NCBI GenBank assembly: GCA_035511075.1
Contig: DATKFW010000003.1
Coordinates: forward strand, 1 to 64,000
From: DATAUD01 sp035511075
GTDB lineage: Bacteria; Verrucomicrobiota; Verrucomicrobiia; Limisphaerales; Palsa-1400
Length of the DNA stretch: 64,000 nucleotides
Direction: 5' to 3'
Every line of letters begins with the position of its first letter. Within the stretch, counting starts at the first letter, position 1. Both the position numbers and the translations under genes were made by a program. Under the pieces are notes generated by a model that searched no databases, had not been told where the DNA came from, and worked only from the letters and a program-made list of their open reading frames with translations. Positions 1-9,400 of the stretch are shown here, in pieces.

Positions 1-1105
1 CCGGATACGCCCCGTCGTCCCCGCCGGTAAACGTATAGAGCGTACTGAGGGCACCGTTGGTCGTCATCTCAAAGACGGTGCCGAACCCGGATTGCGGGCC
101 GGTTGACGTGCCGAAAAAATTCCCGTTGGCCCCCTGCACCAGCGACGCGACCGGATTGCCTCCATCGCTCCCATTGGCAAACGAATACAACGGCGTAAAC
201 GCACCGCCACTGGCGATCTTGAACACTGAGCCGAACCCATTGGTCCCGCCTTCCGACGCCGTGCCATAAAAATCGCCATCGCTCCCCTGCACCAACGCCG
301 CCAGTGGCTTGGAGCCATCGCCCGCGCCCAGGAATGAATACAACGGCGAGACGGTGCTTTGTGAAACGACGTATTCGAACACCGCGCCCAAGCCATTGGA
401 ACCGCCCTCGTCAGCGGTGCCATAGAAATTGCCGTCGGTGCTCTGGACCAACGCGGCTTGCGGAGCCGATCCCTCGCGATTATAGCCATCAATATCGACC
501 ACAGAAAACGTATAGACCAGCCCGAAGGAGCCGCCGAGGCTGACTTTGAACAGCGTTCCCGAACCATTGGCCCCGCCTGTGGAGGTTACGCCATACAAAT
601 TCCCGTCGGTGGCCTGTATCAATCCGGCCGAAGGATACGCCCCATCCTGATTTTCCCCGCTCTTGTCGATGGCAGTGAAGGAGTAAAGCGGACTGAAGCC
701 GCCCGCCGGCGTCATCTTGAACACAACGCCGGTGCCATTGGTGCCGCCCTCGTAAGTGGTGCCGTAGAAATTGCCATCGTTGGCAAGGACCAATCCGGCC
801 TCGGGAAAACCGCCGTCCACTCCGTTGGTGAAAGTATAGAGTGCGCTCATGGTCCCATTGCTGGCGACCTCGAAGACCACGCCCGCGTTGTCAATGCCGC
901 CCTCAAAGGTCGTGCCGTACAAAAGGCCGTTGGCGCCTTGCACCAGACTTGCGTAAGGCACGGCTCCGTTGAGAAAAACGTCGAACGAATGGAGATTGAC
1001 CACCGACAGCCCGGCTCCTTCGGATCGAACGGCCAGTAGAAACGCGGCGGCCAGCAATGGCGCGGCGGCCCGCCGCAGCATACAAATCTTAGATGATTGT
1101 TTCAT
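1..1105 (-). CDS. GloVer tandem-repeat secreted protein (partial)
   Basis: The frame is open from an ATG at 1105 to the window edge, so the C-terminus is missing. The protein begins MKQSSKICMLRRAAAPLLA with a hydrophobic stretch and A-x-A-like site, a likely signal peptide. The rest is made of repeats of about 45-65 residues, each with a core like DGNFYGTTYEGG followed by GVVFK/E and LYSFT. This is the GloVer repeat, frequent in Verrucomicrobiota secreted proteins and thought to fold as a beta-propeller. At least six units are visible. The role is unknown; a cell-surface or secreted binding protein is likely. ORFs on the other strand here are shadows: the repeat periodicity appears only in this frame. 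Confidence 0.85.
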   Translation of the reverse strand, partial: MKQSSKICMLRRAAAPLLAAAFLLAVRSEGAGLSVVNLHSFDVFLNGAVPYASLVQGANGLLYGTTFEGGIDNAGVVFEVASNGTMSALYTFTNGVDGGFPEAGLVLANDGNFYGTTYEGGTNGTGVVFKMTPAGGFSPLYSFTAIDKSGENQDGAYPSAGLIQATDGNLYGVTSTGGANGSGTLFKVSLGGSFGLVYTFSVVDIDGYNREGSAPQAALVQSTDGNFYGTADEGGSNGLGAVFEYVVSQSTVSPLYSFLGAGDGSKPLAALVQGSDGDFYGTASEGGTNGFGSVFKIASGGAFTPLYSFANGSDGGNPVASLVQGANGNFFGTSTGPQSGFGTVFEMTTNGALSTLYTFTGGDDGAYP

Positions 1106-1472
1106 TGAACCCAGGTTGTTGCTTGGCTTTGTTCCTTGTGACAATACTCTAACCATTGCATCACCATCCCAGTTAAGTCAAGGGCGCCCCAGCGCACTTC
1201 AAAGACCGCTTGAACCAATACACGTAAACAAATTTCAAGACGGCTGAGACTCTCTCCGGCCGCATTATGGTTGACTTCCTAATACGGGCCAAATGCAGGC
1301 CCGTTTGTGCGCTCACCCGCGTTGAGCAACTGAACGGGCCTTGAGGCGGCCCAGGAAACGGCCATTCCTGAATTGACTGGGGACGAATATGGGCTACGGT
1401 GTCTCAAATGAAATCTGCCGGCTCCAGCCGTCTGAGGCAGCATCATGAATTGGGCTTGCGCGATTGCCCGAC
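1106..1472. other. Divergent intergenic region
   Basis: This stretch separates two divergently transcribed genes and has no convincing ORF. It contains a short inverted repeat (CGGGCC-7 nt-GGCCCG, about 1285-1304) and, on the plus strand, a weak promoter-like pair TTGACT (1373-1378) and TACGGT (1395-1400) spaced by 16 nt. That pair could serve the downstream membrane-protein gene. Nothing else recognisable was seen. Confidence 0.4.
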
Positions 1473-2813
1473 ATGAGGCCGCCTGCCTGGCTCATTGTTG
1501 CCACCGGGGCGCTGGCCCTGACTTGCCTGGTACTGGCGATCGCCGAGACTAATCTTTGGGCGCACTACCTGATCGATCGCGGTGAATATTGGAGCGTCCT
1601 GGGGCTGGCGTTCATCCTGATCGCCGGGATTCATGTGTATCGCCGACGACGGCTCTTCGTATCGCTTCCGCTGGTCTTCCCGTGGTTATTGTACCCTGTC
1701 ATTACGCAGGGTGATCAGGTCATCGACAATCTCACGATCAACCCGATGCGCGCGGTGTGCCAGGTCTTGCTGGCCGCGATTTTCGCGGGACCTGTCGCCA
1801 TTGTTGTGCTCGCCGCGCGCCACCTGATGGCGCCCAAGCCGGGCCGTGCTCCGGTGTCCCCGATGTTGACCGCATGGCTGCCCGGCCTGCGGGCTCTGGC
1901 CGAGGGACGGACCCGCGAGGGATGCGGGTTGGTGGCGGCGACGCTCTTTGCGGCTGAAATTTACGTGGCCCACATCTTCCTCGGCACGCTGATGGTGTTG
2001 ACGTTGATTGCGCTGACGGTGGGGGCGCTTTTTTACGCGGCCGGACGGCCTTCCGAAGCTGCGGACGCGACCGTGACGCACGAACGCAAGGAACGTTTTG
2101 CCTTGGTCGTGCTGGTGGTGGGAGTGGCGTTGTCGGCGTCCGTCTATTTTGGCTTCAAGTATCGGCCCGGGGCCTATCAAGGTAGTCCGAGCGCCTTCAT
2201 GGACCCGGCCCAAAAAGACAAGATGTATCCCATCCACCGCATCCCGACGCCGACCCTCGCGCCCGCCGCGCCGGAATCGCCGGAGGTGGTGCGGCAGGCG
2301 TTGTGCAGTTACGCCGCCACGATGCAAACGCTGCTGGCGGGCTATCATATTCTTGACAGAAACTACACCTACAATTTCCACAACGAACTCTTCTTGAAAA
2401 ACACCCCGCTCCTGACCAACTACCGGACGGTGGGGCTGTGCAAAGTCGAAGAGGCGCGAAAGCTCCGGGTCATCGCCGACAGCCAGGGCGCGGCGGTTCG
2501 AGCCACCCTGGCCGACAGCGATCCGTTGGCGGCGCTGTTGGATGAGTTGCGGGCGTTTGCGGCTTACAACTTCGACCGCGCGCCCACGCTGGAGCGCCTG
2601 AGCGGGCAATTCGAACGCACGCCCGCAGGACTGCAACACGCCGCGCATTTGTACGAAGGAGAGAGCAAGATGCTGGGCACGGGCATCCGGGACATCCTTG
2701 TCAAATACCAGATGGTGCTCTCTTCGCCCGCCACCGAACCGGAAACCCGCGACTTTGCCGCCACATGCCAGTCTGTCTGGCAAGCCTACGCGCACCACGT
2801 CGTCGGATTTTGA
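1473..2813 (+). CDS. Multi-pass membrane protein, unknown function
   Basis: The protein has about 446 residues from ATG 1473; a TTG three codons upstream is a weaker alternative. The N-terminal half has about six hydrophobic segments (residues ~5-25, 40-55, 60-75, 90-115, 155-190 and 210-228). After them comes a soluble region of about 215 residues with aromatic-rich helices and few recognisable motifs. The predicted topology is an inner-membrane domain with a C-terminal extracytoplasmic domain. I do not recognise the family. It converges with the next gene, leaving only 12 bases between the stop codons. Confidence 0.7.
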   Translation: MRPPAWLIVATGALALTCLVLAIAETNLWAHYLIDRGEYWSVLGLAFILIAGIHVYRRRRLFVSLPLVFPWLLYPVITQGDQVIDNLTINPMRAVCQVLLAAIFAGPVAIVVLAARHLMAPKPGRAPVSPMLTAWLPGLRALAEGRTREGCGLVAATLFAAEIYVAHIFLGTLMVLTLIALTVGALFYAAGRPSEAADATVTHERKERFALVVLVVGVALSASVYFGFKYRPGAYQGSPSAFMDPAQKDKMYPIHRIPTPTLAPAAPESPEVVRQALCSYAATMQTLLAGYHILDRNYTYNFHNELFLKNTPLLTNYRTVGLCKVEEARKLRVIADSQGAAVRATLADSDPLAALLDELRAFAAYNFDRAPTLERLSGQFERTPAGLQHAAHLYEGESKMLGTGIRDILVKYQMVLSSPATEPETRDFAATCQSVWQAYAHHVVGF

Positions 2814-2825
2814 CTTGACTCCCAA

Positions 2826-3329
2826 TCAGGGCGGGGCGTGCGCCGTCTGCAATACCGCCATCATCGCTGGGCGTGCCCGGGAAGCGTCGTCAAACTCCCC
2901 ATGGACGCACCCCGCGAACACACGGCCTCCAACCACGAAGAGAACAACCTCGGCGTTGCCCGGATCACCATCATCGGCCTCGTTTCCCGGGCCGATGATG
3001 TGCTTGGCGGGCGCGCCCGCGATGTCCACGTCAGTGATCGTACTGGGCTTGAACTTGACGAACTCGCCCTTAATCAAATCACCCGCGCGCGGCACCGCCT
3101 CTTCGACGGTGCTTGCGTTGGGCACGGCCCAGACGTGCAGGGACATCTTGGTGGTCCGAATGTTGACGTAAGCGTTGGACGAAGTGATCCTGGCCGCCGA
3201 CGGGACCTGGAGAAGCAGCGCCGGCTTGCCGTCCACGGACAACGTCACGGATGTTTCCTGGGCCGAAGCCCCGACGGCCATGCATGTGATGATAAGCGAG
3301 GTTAAGATGCGCATAATTGATTTATTCAT
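2826..3329 (-). CDS. Small secreted protein, unknown function
   Basis: The protein has 167 residues starting MNKSIMRILTSLIITCMAVG and has a clear signal peptide ending near ASA-QE. The ATG at 3329 was chosen because it puts the signal peptide at the N-terminus; the frame stays open further upstream. The mature part is mostly beta-like, with no metal-binding or catalytic motif that I recognise. It is probably periplasmic. Confidence 0.65.
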   Translation of the reverse strand: MNKSIMRILTSLIITCMAVGASAQETSVTLSVDGKPALLLQVPSAARITSSNAYVNIRTTKMSLHVWAVPNASTVEEAVPRAGDLIKGEFVKFKPSTITDVDIAGAPAKHIIGPGNEADDGDPGNAEVVLFVVGGRVFAGCVHGEFDDASRARPAMMAVLQTAHAPP

Positions 3330-3422
3330 AATGTTCAGGTCGTTTCCGGCAAGTAAATACCCTCGCACGAGCTGAGCTGGTACGCGGCGCCCGTGTGTTG
3401 TAGGAAGACGTTTTTCATAAAT

Positions 3423-3466
3423 AAAAAAAGGCGGCCGGGGCGCCATAATCTGCCATGGCCCCGGCC
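3423..3466 (-). terminator. Intrinsic terminator, minus strand
   Basis: A perfect 9-bp stem GGCCGGGGC/GCCCCGGCC with a 16-nt loop is followed on the minus strand by seven T residues. No annotated minus-strand gene lies immediately upstream of it, which is the main argument for the candidate RNA. Confidence 0.7.
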
Positions 3467-3650
3467 ACCTAAGTGAAGGCCGCTGAGATTCGGCCGTCCA
3501 AAACGCCTCGATGGTCAGTCCAGGCGTATCCAATCAGAACTGTAACGCAACTTACTGGCCTCGAATTCGGCGGGTAAGGCCCTCGCATGGTTTTGGTTCC
3601 AAACTCGCGGTTCAGTTGCATTCCTAAACCCTTAAGCAACGCACATGCCA
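3423..3650 (-). ncRNA. Candidate orphan small RNA (~228 nt)
   Basis: On the minus strand a promoter-like pair (TTGTAA, 17 nt, TATCGT at 3685-3657) is followed about 230 bases later by a strong intrinsic terminator (3466-3423), with no recognisable protein between them. Several small hairpins are possible inside, including ACGCCT/AGGCGT and GGCCG/CGGCC. I compared it by eye with 6S, SRP, RNase P and tmRNA hallmarks and saw no match. A 61-codon ORF starting GTG at 3654 ends three bases before the terminator, so a leaderless micro-protein is an alternative. Its composition is not convincing and it has no ribosome site. Confidence 0.4.
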
Positions 3651-3656
3651 TCACCC

Positions 3657-3685
3657 ACGATAGTCGACAAATTGCTTATTTACAA
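3657..3685 (-). promoter_or_regulatory. Sigma-70-like promoter for the orphan RNA
   Basis: On the minus strand TTGTAA and TATCGT are separated by exactly 17 nt. Transcription would begin near 3650. The same -10 sequence, TATCGT, appears upstream of the tRNA-Arg gene in this window. Confidence 0.4.
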
Positions 3686-3736
3686 TATTTTACGATTTAT
3701 TGATCCCCCTCGGGACCCGCCAGTGAGGAATAAATC

Positions 3737-3766
3737 TTGTTCCTTGCGGCTGTTATCGCGTATAAA
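3737..3766 (+). promoter_or_regulatory. Possible promoter of the kinase/regulator operon
   Basis: TTGTTC (3737-3742) and TATAAA (3761-3766) are spaced by 18 nt. The -10 ends only eight bases before the ATG at 3775, so the transcript would be nearly leaderless if this promoter is real. Confidence 0.4.
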
Positions 3767-3774
3767 AGCTATCC

Positions 3775-4815
3775 ATGCGCGAACGTCTCTGGGTACAAAT
3801 CGCCGCCTCGTTTCTGCTTTTTGTGGTCGTGGGGACGGTCGGTTTGATTTTTCTCCTGGACACAGCTTATCAACGCCTCTCGTACGGAGAGTTTGTGGCG
3901 CTGGCCCGAGCCAATGCCGATTTCATCCATTCCGAACATCTTGCATGTACGGAGCGCTTGGCCGTCGATTTGAGCCAGATGCTGGGAGTGGAGGTTCGAT
4001 TTGGGCGGGTAGAAACACCCGACAAGGCCCATGAAGCCGTCACAATCCCCATCGACGCGGACGAGGACCTGACCTTGATCCGCGAAAGGCCGACGTTGCG
4101 GGAGTTGGTGTTGCGTCCGATCACGCTGGCGGCCTTGACGGCGTTTTGGGCATTGTGGTTCGCGCTGGCGTGGGCAGTTGTGCGGCCCTATTTGCGCGCA
4201 CAGCGCCTGGCGCTTCTGGGCGGGGTGGCCACTTCGCTGGCCCACGAGATTCGCAACCCGATCGCCGCCATTCGCCTGCATGCCCAATTGCTTCAAAAGG
4301 CCCAACCCGAAGGAGCGGGGATCATCGTGGACGAAGCGACCCGGATCGAAGACCTTGTCAATCAATGGATGTTTTTGGCCCGCCCCGAACCGCCCCGCAA
4401 ATCGACTGTCCTCATGGCGGATCTTCTCAACCAATCGGTGCGGCTGGCCGCCCCGGCCGCGGAACACGCGGGTGTCAAAATTGTCCTGGACGCGGATCGG
4501 GACCAACGCTTGGACGCCGACCCGCGGCGCTTGAGCCAGGTCTTTCATAATATCATTTTTAACGCCATCCAAGCCATGCCCGACGGCGGCAACCTGACCA
4601 TCACCGCCCGGAACGGGGCGATCAGCTTCGCCGACACCGGTCCCGGCTTCTCCCCGACGGCATTGACGCGCTGGGCGGAGATGCTCTATTCGGAGAAGGA
4701 AGGCGGGATGGGCATCGGGCTGAACGTGGCGCAACGAATCGTCCGCGCACATGGCGGACGCCTCTCAGTGGCCAACCAACCTGCCGGCGGCGCCGTCGTG
4801 CGTATTGAATTATGA
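3775..4815 (+). CDS. Membrane sensor histidine kinase
   Basis: This is a 346-residue kinase with two transmembrane segments (about 8-29 and 115-137) enclosing a small sensor region of about 85 residues. The H-box SLAHEIRNPIAAIRLH has the phospho-accepting histidine near residue 157. It is followed by an N-box (HNIIFNAIQAMPDGG), a G1 box (FADTGPGF) and a G2 box (GGMGIGLNVAQRIVRAHGG). No clear HAMP domain separates the second membrane helix from the H-box. The stop overlaps the next start (ATGA), so the kinase and its sigma-54 regulator are translationally coupled and form a cognate NtrB/NtrC-like pair. The signal sensed is unknown. Confidence 0.88.
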   Translation: MRERLWVQIAASFLLFVVVGTVGLIFLLDTAYQRLSYGEFVALARANADFIHSEHLACTERLAVDLSQMLGVEVRFGRVETPDKAHEAVTIPIDADEDLTLIRERPTLRELVLRPITLAALTAFWALWFALAWAVVRPYLRAQRLALLGGVATSLAHEIRNPIAAIRLHAQLLQKAQPEGAGIIVDEATRIEDLVNQWMFLARPEPPRKSTVLMADLLNQSVRLAAPAAEHAGVKIVLDADRDQRLDADPRRLSQVFHNIIFNAIQAMPDGGNLTITARNGAISFADTGPGFSPTALTRWAEMLYSEKEGGMGIGLNVAQRIVRAHGGRLSVANQPAGGAVVRIEL

Positions 4816-6218
4816 CAACCACCAAAGTATTGATTATCGAAGACGAAAGCGCGCTGGCCAGGGCGCTGGCCACCGTTTGCCAGCGAGTCGGCGCCGAAGC
4901 CAAACTCTGCGCCTCCGGTGAACGGGGCCTCAAAGAATTCCGCGCCGGCGGCTTTTCCCTTGTCATCCTCGACATCGGCTTGCCTGACATGAGCGGTTTG
5001 ACTGTGCTGGAAAGCGTCAATCAGACCTCGCCGCGGCCGCCGGTGCTTATCATTACGGCGCATGGCACGCTGGATAACGCGGTCAGCGCCCGTCAACTCG
5101 GCGCCGCCGCCTACCTTGTCAAACCGCTCGACCTGCAGGAATTGGAACAGACCGTACACCGGCTTCTAGCCAGCCACACACCCGGCGGCCGGACCCGCGA
5201 GCCCGCTGCGGATGCCGCTTCATCGGCCGAGGATACAGCCGCGTTGCTTGCGGGCTCGTCCCCTGCCATGCAGCGCGCCTTTATCACCATCGCCCATGCC
5301 ACGGCGACCGATTCCCCCGCGTTGATCACCGGGCCGACAGGCGTCGGAAAAACCCTCGCAGCCCGCTACATCCACACCAACAGCCGCCGGCGCCAAGGGC
5401 CTTTTGTTACGCTGGTATGCGGGGCGTTGCCCGAGTTGTTGTTGGAAAGCGAGCTCTTTGGCCATGAGAAAAACGCCTTTACCGGCGCAGGCAACATGCG
5501 GCCGGGACATCTGGAACGTGCCGAGGGCGGAACACTTTTTCTCGACGAAATCGGGGACCTTCCCGCGAGCTTGCAAGCCAAGCTGCTGCGATTCGTCGAG
5601 GAAAAAGCTTTCAGCCGTGTCGGCGGCCGCGAAGACCTGCGCGTGGACCTGCGCCTCATCGCCGCCACAAACCGGCGGTTGCGCGAAGACGTGCAAGCGG
5701 GGCGGTTCCGCGAAGACCTTTACTATCGGCTGCAAGTGCTCGAGGTGGATCTGCCCGCGTTGGCCCAGCGCAAGGAAGATATTCCCGCCCTGTGCGCCAT
5801 CCTCCTCGGTCGGCTGGCCCCGAAACGCGAGGTCTTGCTCTCGTCGGAAACCCTTTCATTGCTGGGCGCGCACGACTGGCCCGGCAACGTCCGGGAATTG
5901 CGCAATGCGTTGGAACACGCCCTGACTGTCTGTTCCGGCAATGTCATCCAACCGCACCATTTGCCCCAAACGATTTGCCGCACCTCGCAGTCTGCCGCCT
6001 CCGCCGATGCCGAACTGGACCGCGCGCTGCAACAGTGGGTCGCCACCAAAGTCCACTCCGGCGCCACTTACAAAGACCTTTACGGCGGACTGGAATCGAC
6101 GGTGCTCAAACATTTGCTCCAGCATTTTGGCAGCAAACCGACGGTCCTGGCCCGAGTCCTCAAAATGAACCGCGCCACGCTGCTCAAAAAGCGCCGTGAC
6201 CTGGGCCTGGACACCTGA
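4812..6218 (+). CDS. NtrC-family sigma-54-dependent response regulator
   Basis: The 468-residue protein has three parts. The receiver domain is at about residues 5-120, with Asp54 in VILDIGLPDMSG as the phosphorylation site and Lys104. The AAA+ domain is at about 150-380, with Walker A GPTGVGKT (174-181), Walker B-like TLFLDEIGDLP and an arginine-rich sensor region. The C-terminus is a Fis-like helix-turn-helix (about 430-465, KPTVLARVLKMNRATLLKKR). The sigma-54 contact loop reads NAFTGA (221-226), not the usual GAFTGA. Phosphorylation by the overlapping upstream kinase should activate transcription from sigma-54 promoters. Target genes cannot be deduced here. Confidence 0.92.
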   Translation: MTTTKVLIIEDESALARALATVCQRVGAEAKLCASGERGLKEFRAGGFSLVILDIGLPDMSGLTVLESVNQTSPRPPVLIITAHGTLDNAVSARQLGAAAYLVKPLDLQELEQTVHRLLASHTPGGRTREPAADAASSAEDTAALLAGSSPAMQRAFITIAHATATDSPALITGPTGVGKTLAARYIHTNSRRRQGPFVTLVCGALPELLLESELFGHEKNAFTGAGNMRPGHLERAEGGTLFLDEIGDLPASLQAKLLRFVEEKAFSRVGGREDLRVDLRLIAATNRRLREDVQAGRFREDLYYRLQVLEVDLPALAQRKEDIPALCAILLGRLAPKREVLLSSETLSLLGAHDWPGNVRELRNALEHALTVCSGNVIQPHHLPQTICRTSQSAASADAELDRALQQWVATKVHSGATYKDLYGGLESTVLKHLLQHFGSKPTVLARVLKMNRATLLKKRRDLGLDT

Positions 6219-6285
6219 GCAGGGCCGCGGCAGAAAATTAGCCGCAAAGAACGCAAAGCTCGCATAGAATTGACCAACGCGTCTT
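6217..6285 (+). repeat. Flanking direct repeat, left copy (REP-like)
   Basis: About 69 bases starting at the stop of the regulator gene match the segment at 13060-13129 at roughly 88 % by eye, in the same orientation. The core contains GCAGAAAATTAGCCGC followed by AAGAACGCAAAG. Together the two copies bracket the tRNA and CRISPR-Cas locus. Similar CGCAAAGAACGCAAAG motifs resemble dispersed repeats in environmental genomes, so this may be one member of a family. Confidence 0.75.
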
Positions 6286-6314
6286 CCCACAGAGGCCGTT
6301 TGTAATGCGCTCTC

Positions 6315-6342
6315 TTGTCATTTTCAGCCAAACTGGTATCGT
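6315..6342 (+). promoter_or_regulatory. Promoter of tRNA-Arg (and possibly cas9)
   Basis: TTGTCA (6315-6320) and TATCGT (6337-6342) are spaced by 16 nt, and the tRNA begins about ten bases after the -10. No other promoter-like sequence is apparent before cas9, so this one may also drive the cas operon. Confidence 0.5.
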
Positions 6343-6351
6343 CAATTTCGA

Positions 6352-6425
6352 GCGCTCCGTAGCTCAAATGGATAGAGCTACCGCCTCCTAAGCGGTAGAT
6401 CCCGGTTCAATTCCGGGCGGGGGCA
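6352..6425 (+). tRNA. tRNA-Arg (anticodon CCT), bulged acceptor stem
   Basis: The D-arm (GCTC/GAGC), anticodon arm (ACCGC-CTCCTAA-GCGGT, anticodon CCT) and T-arm (CCCGG-TTCAATT-CCGGG) are all intact. The 3' acceptor strand is CGGGGGC followed by discriminator A; CCA is not encoded. The 5' strand reads GCGCTCCG, which pairs completely only if one G (6354) is bulged out; without the bulge the first two pairs are mismatched. The gene may therefore be functional with a bulge, a decayed copy, or carry a sequencing error. Its 3' end lies only 15 bases before the cas9 ATG. Confidence 0.8.
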
Positions 6426-6440
6426 ACACTTTTGAGGGAT

Positions 6441-9400
6441 ATGTCAAAAGAAAATGCAATAAATGACTTTCTGACCGGACTTGTTTTCGGTTTTGATGTC
6501 GGGACTGGCTCGATTGGCTATGCCGTGCGCAAGGGCACCAAGTTCAAAGACGTGGGCGTGCTAATTTGCGACAGCGAAGGAAGTGACTTGAGCAAGCGGC
6601 GTGATCTACGCCGTCAACGTCGCACTCTCCGTAGCCGCAAATACCGCAGACAATGGTTTGCCAGTGAATTGAACAAGCTTGGCTTGCCAAAGCCGGTCTC
6701 ACCGCCGCACGATCCGATTTCACTTCGTCTCCGTGCGCTTAATGGTGAGGCATTGAGGCCGGAAGAACTCCATGCCGCCTTAACCCATCTTTTCAAGCGA
6801 CGAGGTTACTCAAAAGTGCCGTGGGCGAAGGTCGAGGCTCTCCGAAAGAATGGAGAAAAAGCCAAACAGGAAGATAGTGATACGCAGAAAGTCATCACCG
6901 AACTGGAGCGGGAGATGAACGCCAAGGGGTGTTCGTATCCCTGTCAATTGCTTGATCTGCGCAGAAAGGAGGCTGGCACGTTGCCTAAAAGAAAATGGGG
7001 AAGAAATTTTCCGTGGGGTCGTCAGATGTTGGAAACTGAATTTCGTGCGATCGCTGAAGCGCAAAAAGGTCATTTCCCTGAACTCGTCAAAAATGTCGAA
7101 TCGCTGTTCCATCGCAATACCCGCGAAATAAAGCGAGAGGTTGACGGGAAGAAACAGACATTTCACGTTTTTTTCAAAACTGATACGGGGAAAGAGCCCG
7201 GCGTGCTTGGCATACGGTGGCCGAAATTTGAAAATCGCGGGCCAGGACTGGATGCGCTGGAACCATTTCGCAAAGATCACGAGACTGGCGCATGGATTCC
7301 ACAACACACATTGAGGCGAGACAATTTATTGTTCAAGGAATGGCAATTGGAAGTAGCCCTGCGAAATTTCCGAGTCAAACGCCGACTGATAACCGTTGGC
7401 CGAAGTAAAAAGGAAAAGTATGAACTGATTCCGCCGCCACCGCCTGCGTTGGACGCGCTGCGCAAATTGTGGAACGAGCGCGGTCATCTATGGGCAGAGG
7501 ATCTGCGCGAATGGGCAAGAAATTGCGGCGGTCAATTTGAGTTGCGTGACCCGGACTTCAACCTGACCCCAAGAAATGATTTTTCCGGCCGTGCTCGGTT
7601 TTCTAAACACGGCATGGCAGTAATTCGCCAGGTCATTGCCGATGCTCGTGAGAAACACGATACTGCTTACAGTGTTTGGGAGCAAAAGTTCAAAGACAAA
7701 AACCCAAAAGCAAACGAAGAGGACGTTGCCAACGGATACGCCCGCTTCCTCACCGTTGGGGCAGCCTCGAATCAAGGCGCGGCGGACAATTCCTACGCGC
7801 GAACTGTCGCGCCGCCGCCCGTTTTGATTCTTCCCGGCGAAACGACAGTGGGGGCGTTTCAACGCTACCTCAATACCATCCGCAATCCGCAAGTTCGGCA
7901 TCGAGTCGAACTGTTCGGACGAGAATTGCGGCGGCTGATGAAATTGCACAGCCAAAATCAGGCACCGGATTTTATCATCATTGAAATGGCAAGAGATTTG
8001 ATGATGAGTCAAGAGCAAAAAGACGCCAAGGAAGCCAAAGACAAAGAACGGCGCGATGACCGTGACAAGGCAGCGCAGATTTTGCGCGACATGGGATATG
8101 TGCCGGAGGCTGACAACGTCAAAAAATTCCTTCTCGCGCAAGAAGCTGGCTGGCGCTGCCCGTTTACACTCCAACCCTTTTGCCAAAGCGATTTTTCCAA
8201 ACTGACAATCGCGCAGCTCGTCCAAGCGGAAAACAAACCCCGCTTCGTAAAGGAAGTGTCTTCTGTTTTTAGAGATCTGGAGGTTGAACACCTTGTCCCG
8301 CGAGCGCCATTGGTTTGCAACGAGTGGTATAACCTCACCGTCACGCTTCATTCAACCAACGCCCAAAAGCGGAAAAGAACCCCATTCCAATGGTTATCCG
8401 TTGACAGGGACGGCGTGCCACCGGATTTAGATTGGGAACGCGCTTGCAAAAATGCCGCAGACCGATTCGGGGCGAACAGTTTGAAATATCAAGTCTTTAC
8501 AAGCCCTAATGCGGCAGAAATTATCGAAAATAACGCCAAACGCTCGATTCAACAGACTGCTTATATTGCCCGATGTCTGCGAGAAGCCTGTTTGATTCAT
8601 TTCGGAAAAGAATGGCTGGATTGGACGGATGGCGCCGGCCGCGACCCGCGTCTGCTGCCAGACAACCGCGCTTCCAAGAGCTACTTAACCACCAATGGCG
8701 CAATAACTGCCCGACTGCGTGACGCTTGGCATTTGAATGGGATCCTCTGGCCGAAACCTCAACGTCTGAACGACGCGGAATGGAACAAGTTGACGGATGA
8801 GGAAAAGACCATTCTCAAAGCCAAATACAAAGATGAGCGTGCCGTCCGTGCTTTGAAAAACCGCCAAGACCATCGCCATCACGCGATTGACGCGATGGTG
8901 ATTTCCTGTGCGGTGCCTTGGCAGACTTTCAAACCAAGACTCGGAAACCAGCAACCCGAAGATGGTTTATGTGAACTGGATGCGGAGACTGGTGAAATAA
9001 CAAAAATTTGGAATCCCGTCTTTAATGACTATGGTTACGGAATTATGCAGGCGGTTGAATCCAAAATGGATTTGCTCCTGAAGTTTTCAACTGACCGGCA
9101 GATTGATTTGTTGCGCCATCACAAATCTAGCCAGAGAAACGCCCAGGCGTTCGACACCACAGCTTATGGCCGCCGCGAAAAATTCTGTGGAGACGAACTT
9201 GGACAAACATTGTTTGTGGCCAGAAAGCGGATGCTTGACTTAAAAAAATCTCACCTTGATCCGAGCAACACTGGTGGATTTATATTCTCCCCACTCCTTC
9301 GTGACCATATTTCAAAAGAGTGGGAATCATTTTCTGCCAATGAAAAGAACTGGTTTCACATTCAGTCCGACTGGATTGGGATTTTTGAAGCCCAAATAAA

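Noticed and set aside
1686..2825. 379-codon minus-strand ORF
   Set aside because: It is antisense to the membrane protein gene at 1473-2813; its Arg/Gly/His-rich translation is typical of a shadow frame.
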